Origin: Williamsoniiplasma somnilux
Lineage (GTDB): Bacteria > Bacillota_I > Bacilli_A > Mycoplasmatales > Mycoplasmataceae
Length of the DNA stretch: 64,000 bases
Assembly: GCF_002804005.1 (NCBI RefSeq)
Contig: NZ_CP024965.1
Span: 310,001-374,000, forward strand
Direction: 5' to 3'
The position numbers were made by a program, and so were the translations under genes. The notes beneath the pieces were generated by a model. It was not told the origin of the DNA. It ran no database searches and saw only the letters and a program-made list of their open reading frames with translations. Positions 20,616 to 33,100 of the stretch are shown here, in pieces; the stretch's first letter is position 1; each line of letters starts with the position of its first letter.

Positions 20616-23600
20616 ATGAAAAAAGATAAACCAGCTTTTAAAAAAATAGGCTTATTATTTGTAACGGCTTTACCATTTGCTGGATCAACAGTTTTTGCAA
20701 TTAGTGCAATGAATTATAATGTAAAAAACAATTCAAAGAATATCAGTGTTCTAGAAAATACATTACAAGACATTTTAAATGAAAAAAAAGATTTTCCTTG
20801 AACTAAAACCGAACTTGAGAACAAAATTGCTCAAAAAAAACTTGATATTGATGGTGGAATATCAGTTCAAGAATTAGGATCAAAAAGAACATCAGCAAAA
20901 AATGAACGTGAAATTATTACAACTTGAAAATTCATTGGTAATGCTAAGATAACTAATCCTTACACTTATAATGGTGAAATTATCATTGAGCACTATCACA
21001 CAGAACCAAGAAATAGTGTTCAAAGCATTATTAAAATTCAAAAAGATTTACAAAAAGTTTTAAATAGTAGTCTTGATGAATGAAATAAACAAAATTTAGA
21101 AGCTGCAATTGTTGCAGCAAATATTGACATCATTGGAGGTATTACAGTTGAAAATAATGGAACTTCATTTTTAAGATCATCACAAATTGTTTGAAAAACA
21201 ACAGCATGAACCTTTATAGGTAATGGAGTTAAATACTCAGGCGAAACAACGTTAAGTCATAAGTGAATAAGTAAAACTGATGCAAGCATCGAGATAGATA
21301 CTATCAAAGATAAATTGGAAGACGTTGTAAATAATCGAAAAAAAACTCAATGAACGGTTGATGAATTAAAAACAGCTATTTTCTCGGCTGGAATAGATGT
21401 TAAGGATGGTTTTGATATTGAAGATATCACACCTAAATCAGGGCAAAATCGTTTGGGTGAAGGAGGGCCTAAAACAACAATCTGAAAATTTACAGGTAAA
21501 GGCTCAGTTAATAACAATTATAAATACAAAAATTCTCTAACAATTAATCATGCATGAAATGATTTATATGATGTTTCTCAGCATATCTCCCATGTTAAAG
21601 AACAAATAATTGAGATTTTAAATTCTAAAGTTGACAACGCTTGAAACGAAACAGATTTATTAGAAGCGTTAACTCGTTCAAAAAATCCGATTGATATCAA
21701 AGGAGGTTTAACAGTTTCTAAGTTAGAAAATCCTAAAACTCGTTCTTGACAAGGTTCTGATCATATTGATTCATGAAAAATTATAGGAAACGGAAAGGCT
21801 GACAATGATTATAAATATAAAGGGGAATTAACTTTAAAACATGAATGAAGTGATAAATTGAATACGACTCGCGAGTTAAGCGAAATTCAACCAACGATTG
21901 AAAAAATTGTTAGTGAGAGAAAAAATTCTTCATGGACTCAATATGAATTGCAAAAAATTATAGATAATTCCGATTTAGATCCTATCAAAGGAGCAATTAT
22001 TGTTTCTAAGCAAGAAGTTTTTAATGAACGTTTGCATGAAAATGCGAGCGGTTCAGAAACTTGGATATTTACTGCTCGAGGTAACAAAGACAATAATTTT
22101 AAATTCAATGGTTCAACAACTGTCGTTCATAACTGAAGTACAACAAAAGATAAAACCAAAAGCATTTTAGAAAAAAGTTTAGACTTGCAAACTATTTTAA
22201 ATTTAAGAACTACTAGTTCTTGATCTAAAGAAGAACTAGAACAAGAAATTGTAAAAGCGGGAATTGATTCTCAGGGTGGTATTGAAGTTAAACAAATAAA
22301 TATAAATTTAAATACACGCTCTTGAGGTGGGGGTTGAGAAAAAACATCCTGAGAATTTAGCGGTAAAGGTGATATAAGTAATGATTGAAAGTACAATGAA
22401 AGTGTTACTTTAAATCATGAATGAGATAATAGTTATGATACCACTGTTGATATTGACAATGTAGAATCTTTATTACAAGGAGTTTTAGATTCACGACCAA
22501 GAAGTGCTTGAACCAAAGAGGAATTAGAGACCGAATTAATCTCAAAAGGCATTGATGAACAGAATGGGATATTAGTAAAAAAAGTGATTCCCAATATTGA
22601 GAGTCGTTCATCAGTTGGAGCAGAAATTGAAGATACTTGAGAATTCATTGGTAACGGAAATGAACTAAATCAATATTTGTTCAATGGTAAAATTCAATTA
22701 AAACACAAATGGAGTGATAAAGTGGATACCACTGTTGATATCGCTGCTATTATTAATGATCTACAAATAGTTTTAAATTCTGAAGAATACAATAAAAAAA
22801 CTTGAGATAAACTAACATTAGAACAAGCTATTGTGGACGCTAAAATTGATATTTTAGGGGGAATTACTGTTGAAGAAGTTGACACAATAAAAAATATTCG
22901 TTCTTCAACAGGAGGGCCACATATTTCTACTTGAAAATTTACTGGTCATGGAAAAGAAAGCAATAATTGAAAATACAAAGGAAGTACAATATTAGAACAT
23001 AAATGAAATAATAAAGTTGATACAACAAAGCCGATTTCTGTTATTCAAGATGAGTTAAAGGCAATGGTAAATTCTGCAGAACACAAAAACAAACCTTGAA
23101 CTCAAGAAGAATTACAAATGGCTGTTAACAAAAAATGAGTAGGAGCTGGAATTACTGTATCTCAAAAAAACACTTCAACAACTCGTTCATTTGTTGAAAC
23201 ACCAAAAACGACAACTTGAATTTTTACAGGTAATGGAAATATAAATAATGATTTACCATATAATGAAAGTATTGAAATAATTCACAATTGAATTCAAATT
23301 ACTCCAACGACTAAACATATTGAATCAATTAAAAATGAACTTGAAACAATAATGAATAAAAGAAAAGATAAAACTTGAACTAAAGTTGAATTGCAAAGTG
23401 AAGTTGACAATGTATATGGTCTTGGAGAAATAACGATTATTGATTCAAGTGAAATAATTAAAGGTCGTTCTTCAGGAACTGCATCTCTTTCAAAAAATTG
23501 AATATTTAAAGGAAACGGTACAGATGCAAACCAATTAAAATACTTCGGAGAAACATCGGTAATTCACTCCTGAACAGAAAAAATAGATACATCAATAGAT

Positions 23601-24137
23601 ATTTCAACCATTAATGATAAATTAAATATTCTAGTCAATGATGAAGCACATAAAGAAAAAGCTTGAACATTAGCTGATTTGCAAAAAGCTGTTAACACAC
23701 GTTATGGTGTTGGAGAAATTGAGGTTAAAGCGAAAACTAGAAACACACGTCTTGCTGAGAAAAAAGAATATAAGAATACTTATATTTTTATCGGAAAGGG
23801 TAATATCGGAAACAATTATAAATATAAAGGTTCAACAGAAATTGTTCATGTTTGAAATCAAAGAATTAAGGACATTTCTATAAAATGATGAGAAGATCAA
23901 CGAGCATGAAATATTCTTAATGGAATTTTAAATAGTAAACCATTAAGCTATAGATGGACCGCAGATGCGTTTCAAAAAGAAATTGATGCAAAATTTCCAC
24001 CAATGGCAGGACTTAAGGTAACTGATGCCTATCGTTTACTTGATTTAAAAGAATGAATCTTTATTTCAGGACTTGCTACAATTGATAATGATTTTATTTA
24101 TCGTGGGGATTTATCGATTTGAAGATATTGAATGTAA
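20616..24137 (+). CDS. Repeat surface-protein-like protein, long type (cassette C)
   Basis: 1173 residues, third copy. N-terminus MKKDKPAFKKIGLLFVTALP, anchor segment about residues 11-32, then 12 units. Most units are nearly the same as in copies A and B, but the last unit (about residues 1088-1173) is again distinct, ending FIYRGDLSIWRYWM. Some stretches follow copy A rather than B (KNPIDIKG, KIIGNG, QEVFNERLHEN), so the three genes are mosaics. Trp is mainly TGA. The upstream partner is a pseudogene. Unknown function; surface protein by inference. Confidence 0.9.
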
Positions 24138-24249
24138 AACAAAAAACATTAGAAAAATTAATTTTTATTAAAAGTATAGATATTAAATTAAAAAAGTTAT
24201 TAGTGTTTTAAAAAACAAATGTTAATTTCATAAATAACTAAAATAACAA

Positions 24250-24290
24250 AAATTGAAATTGTAAGGATTAAGCCTTGCAATTTCAATTTT
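24250..24290 (+). terminator. Intrinsic terminator of cassette C
   Basis: Stem AAATTGAAATTGTAAGG (24250-24266) pairs with CCTTGCAATTTCAATTT (24273-24289), one G-U pair, followed by T. Confidence 0.88.
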
Positions 24291-24334
24291 TAAAATCATT
24301 TCTTAAATGTTTTTTCAATATTTAACAAAATAAA

Positions 24335-24361
24335 TTGGTTTTTTTTTTTTTTTTGTATAAT
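24335..24361 (+). promoter_or_regulatory. Promoter-like element with a T16 spacer
   Basis: A run of 16 T (24339-24354) ends one base before a perfect TATAAT (24356-24361). TTGGTT (24335-24340) could act as a -35 box with a 15-bp spacer made almost only of T. A change in tract length would move the -35 relative to the -10, the arrangement known for phase-variable lipoprotein promoters in mycoplasmas. A second TATAAT follows at 24437, and the gene starts at 24574. Function is inferred. Confidence 0.5.
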
Positions 24362-24436
24362 GAGTTTACATTAATACATAATGCTTTAATAAAACATTAT
24401 AAGTGTTATTATCACTTTATAAGTGTAATTTTATAG

Positions 24437-24573
24437 TATAATTATTTTTGTAGGAAATATAATAATTGCTTTTTAAAAAATAATTTCAATATTTATTTTA
24501 TTTTAATGGTTTTATTTTATTTTTCAAAAAAGCAAAACATATTTGACATCTTACTAATATGAAAGGAACAAAA
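24437..24573 (+). promoter_or_regulatory. Promoter and leader of cassette D
   Basis: The 436-bp gap 24138-24573 holds the copy C terminator, the T16 element and this leader. The -10 box TATAAT is at 24437-24442 in the same TAGTATAAT context as cassettes A-C. The first leader stem is only partly kept (AAATAT/ATATTT), and the second is weak. The Shine-Dalgarno GAAAGGAAC precedes the ATG at 24574. Confidence 0.6.
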
Positions 24574-26448
24574 ATGAGTAACGAAAACAATGAAAAAAAG
24601 AGTAAGTTTAAAGGACTTTTACTTTTACTTCTTTTATTCATACCTATCGCAACAACAACGTTTGTAGTGTTTCAATTATCACAAAGGAATATAAAAAATA
24701 TTTTAGAAATAAAAAATGAACTTCAAGAGATTTTAGATAAAAAGCTTAATCAAAAATGACAAATTGAAGAGTTACAAAAAGAAATTGATAAAAAATGAGG
24801 GACGGGACAAATAACTGTAAAATTTGTTCCTATTATTGAATATGGAAAAAATGAAGCATTTAATAATGTTTCGAATATTTCTTTTCATAAACCCTATAAT
24901 GATATCTATACATTTATTGGTAATGCTTCTAGAGAAAACGATTTTACATACAATGGATCAATAAACTTAATTCATAGTTATAGTGACATTAATGCTAAGA
25001 TAAGACCAATTTCAGATATTGAAACTTATCTCCAACGAATCTTAGATTCAAGAAAAGGTAAAGTTTGATCTAAAACCGAACTTGAACAAGAGGTTGTCAA
25101 TAGGGGATTGGATGTTAAGGGTGGAATTTTGGTTGAAGAAATTAATGTTAAAAACAATCGTTCTTCAGAGACCAAATCGCGAAACACGACTTGAAAATTT
25201 ATAGGTCAAGCCGATGATAACAACGATTTTCATTTTAATGCTTCCATTTCTCTAGAACATTCTTGAAATAACAAAATTGACACTACTGAAAATATTCGTA
25301 ATAAAACAACAATTACCAAACTTCAAAATCTTTTAGATTCTAAAAATTATAAAAATAAAACCTGAACAGCTGAACTTTTAAAAAATGAAATTGTTAAACA
25401 AGATATTGATGTTTCCCTAGAATTTGGAGGTATAACAGTTCAAGAAGTTGAAACCACTTTAGAAACTCGTTCTTTTACTGGCGGTCAAAAAGTTACAACT
25501 TGAAAATTTACTGGTCATGGAAATTTAGATAATAACGGAAGATATTATGGTAATGTGACTTTAAATCATGAATGAAATGACACAAAAGACACAACACAAG
25601 AAATTAATGTTATTAAAGATGAGTTAATTGATCTAGTAAATTCAATAGAATACAAAAATAAAAATTGAACTAAAGATGATTTACAAGATGCTATTAATGC
25701 AAAATGGGTTGGAGCTGGAATAACTGTTGAAGAAAAACTTGTTTCACAAACTCGTAGTTGGGATGAAAAACAACAAACAACTATATGAACATTTACAGGT
25801 AATGGAGATGTTACAAATCAACATCCTTATAAAAACACTGTTGACATAAAACATAATTGGGTTGAATTAATATCAACTACAAAAAATATTGAAGAAATTA
25901 AATCAGAATTAGTAAATATCTTAAACGAAAAAAAAGAAAATGCTTGATCCCAAGAAGAATTGCAAACAAAAGTTGATGAACTATATGGGACTAAAGAAAT
26001 TACAGTTATTGATCCAAATGAAAATAATGTAATCCACTATTCTATGAAAATCAAAAGTGGAAAATCTTGAATTTTCAGAGGCAATGGGGAAAAAGACAGC
26101 ACAACTAATAAGTTTAAATATTATGGTGAAGAATCAATTACTCATGAATGATTTGAAACTATATCTAACACAATAAGTGTTAAGAATTTAAAAGATGATC
26201 TACAAATATTACTTGATTCACAGTCAAATAAACAACATCCTTGAGATATACTAAAATTACAAAATGCTCTTGATAATAAATATGGAGCTAATGCAATTAT
26301 TGTAAACATTTCTCAACAAAAAATTCCAAATGAATCAGGTGATCATTATGATAAATACAAATTTACTGGTAAAAGTATAGGAATTAATGGTCATCAATAT
26401 ATTGATGAGATTGAATTAATTCATATTTGAAATCCAAGTATAAAATAA
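24574..26448 (+). CDS. Repeat surface-protein-like protein, short type (cassette D)
   Basis: 624 residues, unknown family. An in-frame ATG at 24559 lies within the ribosome-binding region, so the ATG at 24574 (after GAAAGGAAC) is chosen. N-terminus MSNENNEKKSKFKG, then a Leu-rich hydrophobic segment (about residues 14-36), no lipobox. Six units follow, ending 'LIHIWNPSIK'. It is the diverged relative of the cassette A short protein, one unit shorter. Residues around 320-450 are almost the same as a part of the next protein (shared RYYGNVTLNHEWND, TRSWDEKQQTTIWTFTGNGD). Upstream of the long-type gene, it completes a fourth cassette with both members open. Confidence 0.88.
25518..25960 (+). repeat. 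Tract nearly identical to 28875-29300
   Basis: Within the short cassette D gene, the stretch coding from RYYGNVTLNHEWND to TTKNIEEIKSEL matches 28875-29300 in the next gene almost base for base, far more than the rest of the two genes. This suggests recent conversion or duplication between neighbours. The ends are approximate. Confidence 0.75.
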
Positions 26449-26511
26449 CTTAATTTTATTTACTAAGTTAAATAATATTTAATTGATATCTTATTGAAAG
26501 GATATAAAAAA

Positions 26512-29500
26512 ATGAAAAACAACAAACCAAGTTTAAAAAAAATTGGACTACTATTTGTTGCTACTTTACCGGTTGCTGGATCGGCTGCTTTAGCAATGAG
26601 TTCGATGAATCATAATATAAAAGATGATTCAAAAAATGGTTCAAAAAGTATTGGTGATTTAAGAACTGCATTAGAAACAATTTTATCTGAACGAACAAAT
26701 AAGAAATGGTCTAAAGTCGAACTTGAAACTAAAATTACTGAACAAAAATTTGATATTGAAGGTGGAATTACAGTCCAAGAGTTAGGTTCAAAAAGAACTA
26801 CTGCTAAAAACGGTCACGAAATTATTACCACTTGAAAATTTTTAGGTAATGCCAAGGTTACAAACGCTTTTACATATAAAGGTGAAATTATTATTAAACA
26901 TTCTCGTATAGAATCTGAAAATAATACTGAAAGTATTGTTAAAATTCAAAAAGATCTTCAACAAATTTTAAATACCGAAATTAAAGAATGAAGCCAAAAT
27001 GATTTAAAGGATAAGATTGATGAAAAATTTGGAGTTGGAGAAATTACTGTTGAATTGGACAAGTCAACTTTATCTCAAAGATCAGCTAATTTCGAATGAA
27101 AAAATAGCTCATGAAAATTTATTGGAAATGGAGTTAAATTTAAAGATCAAACAACACTAAAACATCAATGAATTAATGAAATTGACGGGAGTCAAGATAT
27201 AAAGAAAATTGAATCAGAATTAACTGAAGTAATAACAAAACGTAAACATAATGAATGAACTGTTGAAACATTAAAATCAGCAATTTCTTCTGCTGGAATT
27301 GATGTAAAAGAGGGATTTAATGTTGAAAAGACTATTTCTAAAACAATTGAAACTCGTTTAGGAAATGGCGGACAACAAAAAACCACTTGAAGAATTACTG
27401 GTAATGGAAGTGTGGATAATAATTATAAATATAATGGTTCTGTGTTGATTGAACATATATGAAATAATTTAACAGATAATTCTAAACACATTTCTTATGT
27501 TAAAGAAAAAATAGTTGATGTTTTAAATTCTAAAGTTAATAACGCTTGAAACGAAACAGATTTATTAGAAGCGTTAACTAGTTCAGAAGATGCAATTGAT
27601 ATTAAAGGAGGTTTAACAGTTTCTAAGTTAGAAAATTCTAAAACTCGTTCTTGACAAGGTTCTGATCATATTGATTCATGAAAAATTATAGGAAACGGAA
27701 GAGCTGACAATGATTATAAATATAAAGGGGAATTAACTTTAAAACATGAATGAAGTGATAAATTGGATACGACTCGTGAGTTAAGCGAAATTCAACAAAC
27801 CATTGAAAACATTGTTAGTGAGAGAAAAGATTCTTCATGGACTCAACATGAATTGCAAAAAGTTATAGATGATTCTGATTTAGATCCTATCAAAGGAGCA
27901 ATTATTGTTTCTAAGCAAGAAACTTTTAATGAACGTTTGTATGAAAATGTAAGTGGTTCAGAAACTTGAGTATTTACTGCTAGAGGTACTAAATTTAATA
28001 ATTTTAAATTTAAGGGTTCAACTACAATTAAGCATACATGAAATACAACGAAAGATAATACCAAAAGTATTTTAGAAATAAGTTTACAATTACAGGATAT
28101 TCTAAATTCAAAATTTAAAAATGTTTGAACTCCAGAAGAGCTTGAACAAGAAATTGTTGCTAAAGGTATTGATTTAACTGGCGGCATTGAAGTTAAAGAA
28201 CATAATTCAGAACAAAAAACTCGTTCATGAAATGGTGGTTGAGAAAAAACTTCATTTACTTTTACGGGTAAAGGGGCAATTAACAATGACTGAAAATATA
28301 ATGAAAGTGTGACTTTAACTCAAGAATGGGATAGCAGTTATGATAGCAGTATAAACATCGAAAAAGTAAGTTACGCTTTACAGCGTATATTAGATAGACG
28401 ATCATTGCAATCTTGAACTCAAGAAGAATTACAACTCGCAATTGATGAAGCTAAAATTGATCCTGTTGGTGCAGGTGGTATTATTGTAAAACAGGTTTTA
28501 CCCGAAATAGAAACTCGTTCTTCAACTGGTGAAATAGATCAAGATATTTGAGAATTTATTGGTAACGGAAACGAAATGAATGAATTCATGTGAAATAACA
28601 AAGTTACTTTAACTCACGTATGAGATAACACAGTCGATACTACTAAAGATATTAATAACAATGAAACAATTATCGAACTTCAAAATCTTTTAGATTCTGA
28701 AAGCTATAAATATAGACCTTGAACACCACAACTTCTACAAGAAGAAATTGTTAAACGAGATATTGATGTTGCTTCAGAACTTGGAGGAATTACCGTTGAA
28801 GAAATAGAAACGGTTATAGAAACTCGCTTGTCTGAAGGAAGTCCCAAAGTTACTACTTGAATATTTATTGGTAATGGAAATTCAGATAATGACGGAAGAT
28901 ATTATGGTAATGTGACTTTAAATCATGAATGAAATGATATAAAAGACACAACACAAGAAATTAATGTTATTAAAGATGAGTTAACTATGCTAGTAAATTC
29001 GACAAAATACAAAAATAAAAAATGAATTAAAGATGATCTGCAAGATGCCGTTAATGCAAAATGGGTTGGAGCTGGAATTACTGTTGAAGAAAAACTTGTT
29101 CCACAAACTCGTAGTTGGGATGAAAAACAACAAACAACTATATGAACATTTACAGGTAATGGGGATGTTACGAATAAATACCCTTATAAAAATACTGTTG
29201 ACATAGAACATAGTTGAATTGAATTAATTCCAACCACAAAAAATATTGAAGAAATTAAATCAGAATTAGAAAATATTTTAAATGAAAGAAAAGATAATGC
29301 TTGACTTCAAACAGAATTACAAACAAAAGTTGATGAAAAATATGGAATTGGAGAAATTACAGTTATTGATTCAGATGCAGTAAAAGCTAAAAATCGTTCT
29401 TGAGGTTTAGAAAACAAAATTAAGAACTGAATATTCAAAGGTATTGGAGAAAATGAAAGCATAACAAATCCACATCTATATTACGGTGAAACAACTCTTG

Positions 29501-29811
29501 TTCACAAGTGAGAACAAAAAGCAGATACATCAATTGATATAGAGGTCATTAAAAATGAATTAAATCGTCTATTAACATCTGATGGTCATTTAAACAAAGA
29601 ATGATCAATAACAGATTTACAACGAGCCGTAGATAGAAAATATGGTGCCGGTGAAATCAAAGTTTCAAGATGAATTTCTAGAAATCGAAACATTTTAAGA
29701 GATGCGTCATTAAGTCATAGTGATAAATATACTTTTACAGGTCAAGGCAATGTTAATAACGATTATAAATATAAAAATTCAATAGACTTGCGTCATACTT
29801 ATTATAATTAA
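26512..29811 (+). CDS. Repeat surface-protein-like protein, long type (cassette D)
   Basis: 1099 residues, unknown family. The start ATG at 26512 follows GAAAGGA; an upstream in-frame TTG at 26494 lies before the ribosome-binding site and is rejected. N-terminus MKNNKPSLKKIGLLFVATLP and a hydrophobic segment to about residue 32, then 11 units ending LRHTYYN. Most of it is clearly diverged from the 1173-residue proteins, except for a block at about 27523-27990 (NNAWNETDLLEALTSS to SETWVFTAR) that is nearly identical to them, and a block at 28875-29300 nearly identical to its own upstream neighbour. It is therefore a mosaic. TGA is the main Trp codon. The gap to the upstream gene is 63 bp, consistent with one transcript. 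Confidence 0.9.
27523..27990 (+). repeat. Gene-conversion-like block shared with cassettes A-C
   Basis: About 470 bp within the cassette D long gene match the equivalent parts of the three 1173-codon genes (for example around 16430-16880 and 21625-22080) almost exactly, while sequence on both sides is much more diverged. The sharp change in similarity is what a conversion tract would leave. It shares QETFNERLYEN with copy B. Ends judged by eye. Confidence 0.8.
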
Positions 29812-30117
29812 TTAACTTAGTAATTAATTTATAAATGGTCCTAAAAACAAATATTGAATTGATATTTTTTCAAAATTGTTTTTGTTAAAAAATATTCGTG
29901 TTGGCAATGCTTGTTGGCAATTCGATACTTAGCAAAAAGAAATTGATTCTGAATTTCTTCATATTTAGATTCAAAGATTGTGAAAACATGGTAAGAAAGC
30001 AAATATGCATAAATCATTAATTAGAGTTAATGAAACAACATAAAATATATATTAATAAATTAAAGGCTTAAGGCTATAATATTTTTTTAATAAATAAAAT
30101 GAAAGGTGATTAACGTT
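29812..30117 (+). other. Gap between repeat genes, no gene seen
   Basis: 306 bp. It has a 37-codon open stretch near 29880-29990 (starting FVKKYSCWQC) without a start or ribosome-binding site, and a short direct repeat TTGGCAAT (two copies, near 29905 and 29918). It may be debris of an older gene, but I recognise nothing. TATAAT at 30075-30080 could be the -10 box of the next gene. Confidence 0.4.
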
Positions 30118-33100
30118 TTGCCAATAAAAAAATTTAAAAAAATATCTTTATTATTTTTAACAACAATTCCAATAACTTCTTCTATATTTTTGGCAACTAG
30201 TTTCAAAAGTGCTAGTAGGCAAAAAACGATTTCAAAAATAATGTCTAATAAATCAAGAATAGAACAAATTTTAAGCAGAAAAATAAATTCTGATTGAAAC
30301 GAAGAAGATTTGTTTGTAGAAATGATAAAAGCAGGTTTTTTAGAAAATCAAATTGAAAAAATTGAAAAAATTTCTTCTAAAAACAATAAAACAAACTCAA
30401 ATTTATTTAGTACTTCAAATTGAAAAATAACTTTAAATTCAAAAAATGGTGATAATAAAAACGAAATTATAAATTTAATTCATAGTTGAAATAATTCAAA
30501 TTCATTACCAGTAAACTTGTCTAATATCAGAGAAGATGTATATGCAATTCTTCTTACAAAAGTATATTCAGCTTGAAGTCAAGAAGAATTACAGTTAGCA
30601 ATTGACAAAAAATATGAAGCCAATAATATTAAAGTTGAAAAAGTTATTTCAAATAATTCATATTCATCTAATTTTGGATGAAAAAAAGATACATGAAATT
30701 TTTTAGCTATAAGTAATAAATTTGAAAGCGAAATGTCTATAGAACATGAATGATTAGAAGAAATTAAAACTTTAATTGACATTAATAAAATTAAAAATAA
30801 TTTGCAAAAAATTTTAAATACCAAAGAGAATTCTAATTGAACTGAACAAGACTTAGAAGAAACGATTGTTATTGAAGGTATTGATTTAGCAAAAGGAATA
30901 ACAGTTAAAAAAGAAAGCAATAAAAATGTAAATGGTGAAAATATTACTACTTGAATTTTTACTGGTAACGGAACTGTTAATAATAATTTTAAATATAATA
31001 AATTTACAAGATTAGAGCATCATTGAAAAGAAAAAGTATTTGAAGTTAATAATATTTATAAAATCAAAAATCAATTAGAACAAATTTTGAACAAAAGAGT
31101 CAATTCTGTTTGAACTCAAGCAGAATTGCAACTTGCAATTGATGAAGCTAAATTTGATGAAAAAGGTGCAATAATTGTTGAACTACAAGAGAAAATTTCA
31201 AATCGTTCTTGATCGATGGGATGAAAAAAATCTTTTTGGTCATTTAAAAGTATCGACAGCGAAAAAAGTAAATTTGAAGGTATTATCACTTTGGAACACG
31301 AATATTTGTCAAGTACAAATCAATTTAAAAATATAAGCATTATTGAAAATGATTTGCAAAAATTATTAAATAGTAGAACCAAAATAAATTGAACAAAAGC
31401 AGATTTAGAGCGAGAAATCGTTAGAAATAACCTAGATATTAAAGGCGGAATTACCGTTGAGAAATTGGATTATATTGAAAGTCGTTCTTGAGTTGGAGAT
31501 GATAAAACTGATTCTTGAAAAATAATAGGAAATGGAAATTTAAATAATAGTTTTTCTTATAATGAGTCAATAATTTTAATTCATAAATGAAACAACAAAT
31601 ATGAAAACACAAAAAAAATTACATCAATTAAAACATATTTGCAAAATGTTTTGGATTCAAAAACAAATAGAGCATGAACTAAAGCAACATTAGAACAAGC
31701 AATTGTGAATGCAAATATTGATGTGTCTGGAGGAGTTATTGTTGAAGAAATTGCAAACAATAGTCGTTCCTGAAGCGGTGGACTTGGCCAAACCAAATGA
31801 AATTTTACAGGTAAAGGAAGTTTAAATTCTCCTTACAAATACAAAGGTACAATTTCTTTAACACACAAATGAAACGATAAGAAAGATACTTCAATTAATA
31901 TTGAAACTATTAATAATGAAATTAGTAATTTATTAAAACTTAATGAATTAATTGAAAAAGAATGAGATTTAGTGTTGTTACAATCTAAAATTGATGAAAA
32001 ATACGGTGTTGGAGAAATTACAGTTTCTTTAGATAAAACAAATCAAAAACAAGTGGGAGAAATTATTAAAGTTTCGAATACTTATTTATTCAAAGGTAAT
32101 GGAAAAATTGATAATGTTTACAAATACAATCAGTCAACCACTTTAATTCATAATTGAGAAAAACCAGCAAAATCATTAATTTCCATTAAAACTATTGAAA
32201 CTCAACTGAAAAATATTTTAAATGAAAAGCAAGATTCTAACTGAGATATCAATGAATTACAAATGGCTATTGATGCTTTAAAATTAGATTTCGCTAAAGG
32301 AATTACTGTTGAAGTAATAAAAAATAACAAAAACACTCGTTCTTCAGAAACAATTAATGTTGAGAGACAATATAAATTTGTTGGTAACGGAACATTATTG
32401 AATGAATTTAAATATAATGAAAGTATTACATTATTACATAAATGAAACTACAAAAAAGATAATTCTCAACATATTTCTAAGATTGAAAAAGATTTACAAA
32501 AAATTTTGGATTCAAGAAAAAGTTCAGATTGAACCAAATCTGAACTTGAAGCTGAAATTGTTAAACAAAAGGTTGATGTTGAAAGAGCTATAGTTGTAGA
32601 AAATATTAAATCTAGAATTCGTTCTTCACAAACACTGAATTATAAGAGTAATTGAAATTTTATTGGTAAAGGTGATCAAACCAATAATTATAAATATAAC
32701 GAAAATATAATTCTTGTGCATTCTTGATTTAAAAAAGAAGACACAACAAGTTCAATATCTAATATTCAATCTCAATTACAAAAAATACTTGACGAGAAAA
32801 AAACTTCTGAATGAAATGTTGGTGATTTACAAAATAGAGTTGATAAAGATTATGGAAGTGGAGAAATAACCGTTGGTTCAACACGAAATATCACCCCTTA
32901 TTCATCTTCGATTAAAAATAATCAAAGTCGATTTACTTTTATAGGTAATGGATCATCTTTAAATGATTTTCAATACAATAGTTCTATTTCATTAACACAA
33001 AAATGAACAACTAAAGTAGATACTACTAAAAATATTAATGATTATTGATCACAAATTGAGAGTGCAATTAGAAGCATTAAGTTCAAAGTTAACACCTCTA

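Larger units (their letters stand above)
19057..24290 (+). repeat. Segmental repeat, copy C (short gene decayed further)
   Basis: Third cassette. The start-to-start distance of the long genes from copy B is 5199 bp. The short gene is more deleted than in copy B, but shares nonsense positions with it, so B and C derive from a common, already broken ancestor. Confidence 0.85.

Noticed and set aside
27843-28286. Minus-strand open frame of 147 codons, and many similar minus-strand frames across the repeat array (e.g. 10141-10347, 22433-22648, 34118-34465)
   Set aside because: They lie opposite long plus-strand genes with clear repeat structure, recur at the same place in each copy, have no ribosome-binding site and encode no recognisable protein. 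They are shadows.
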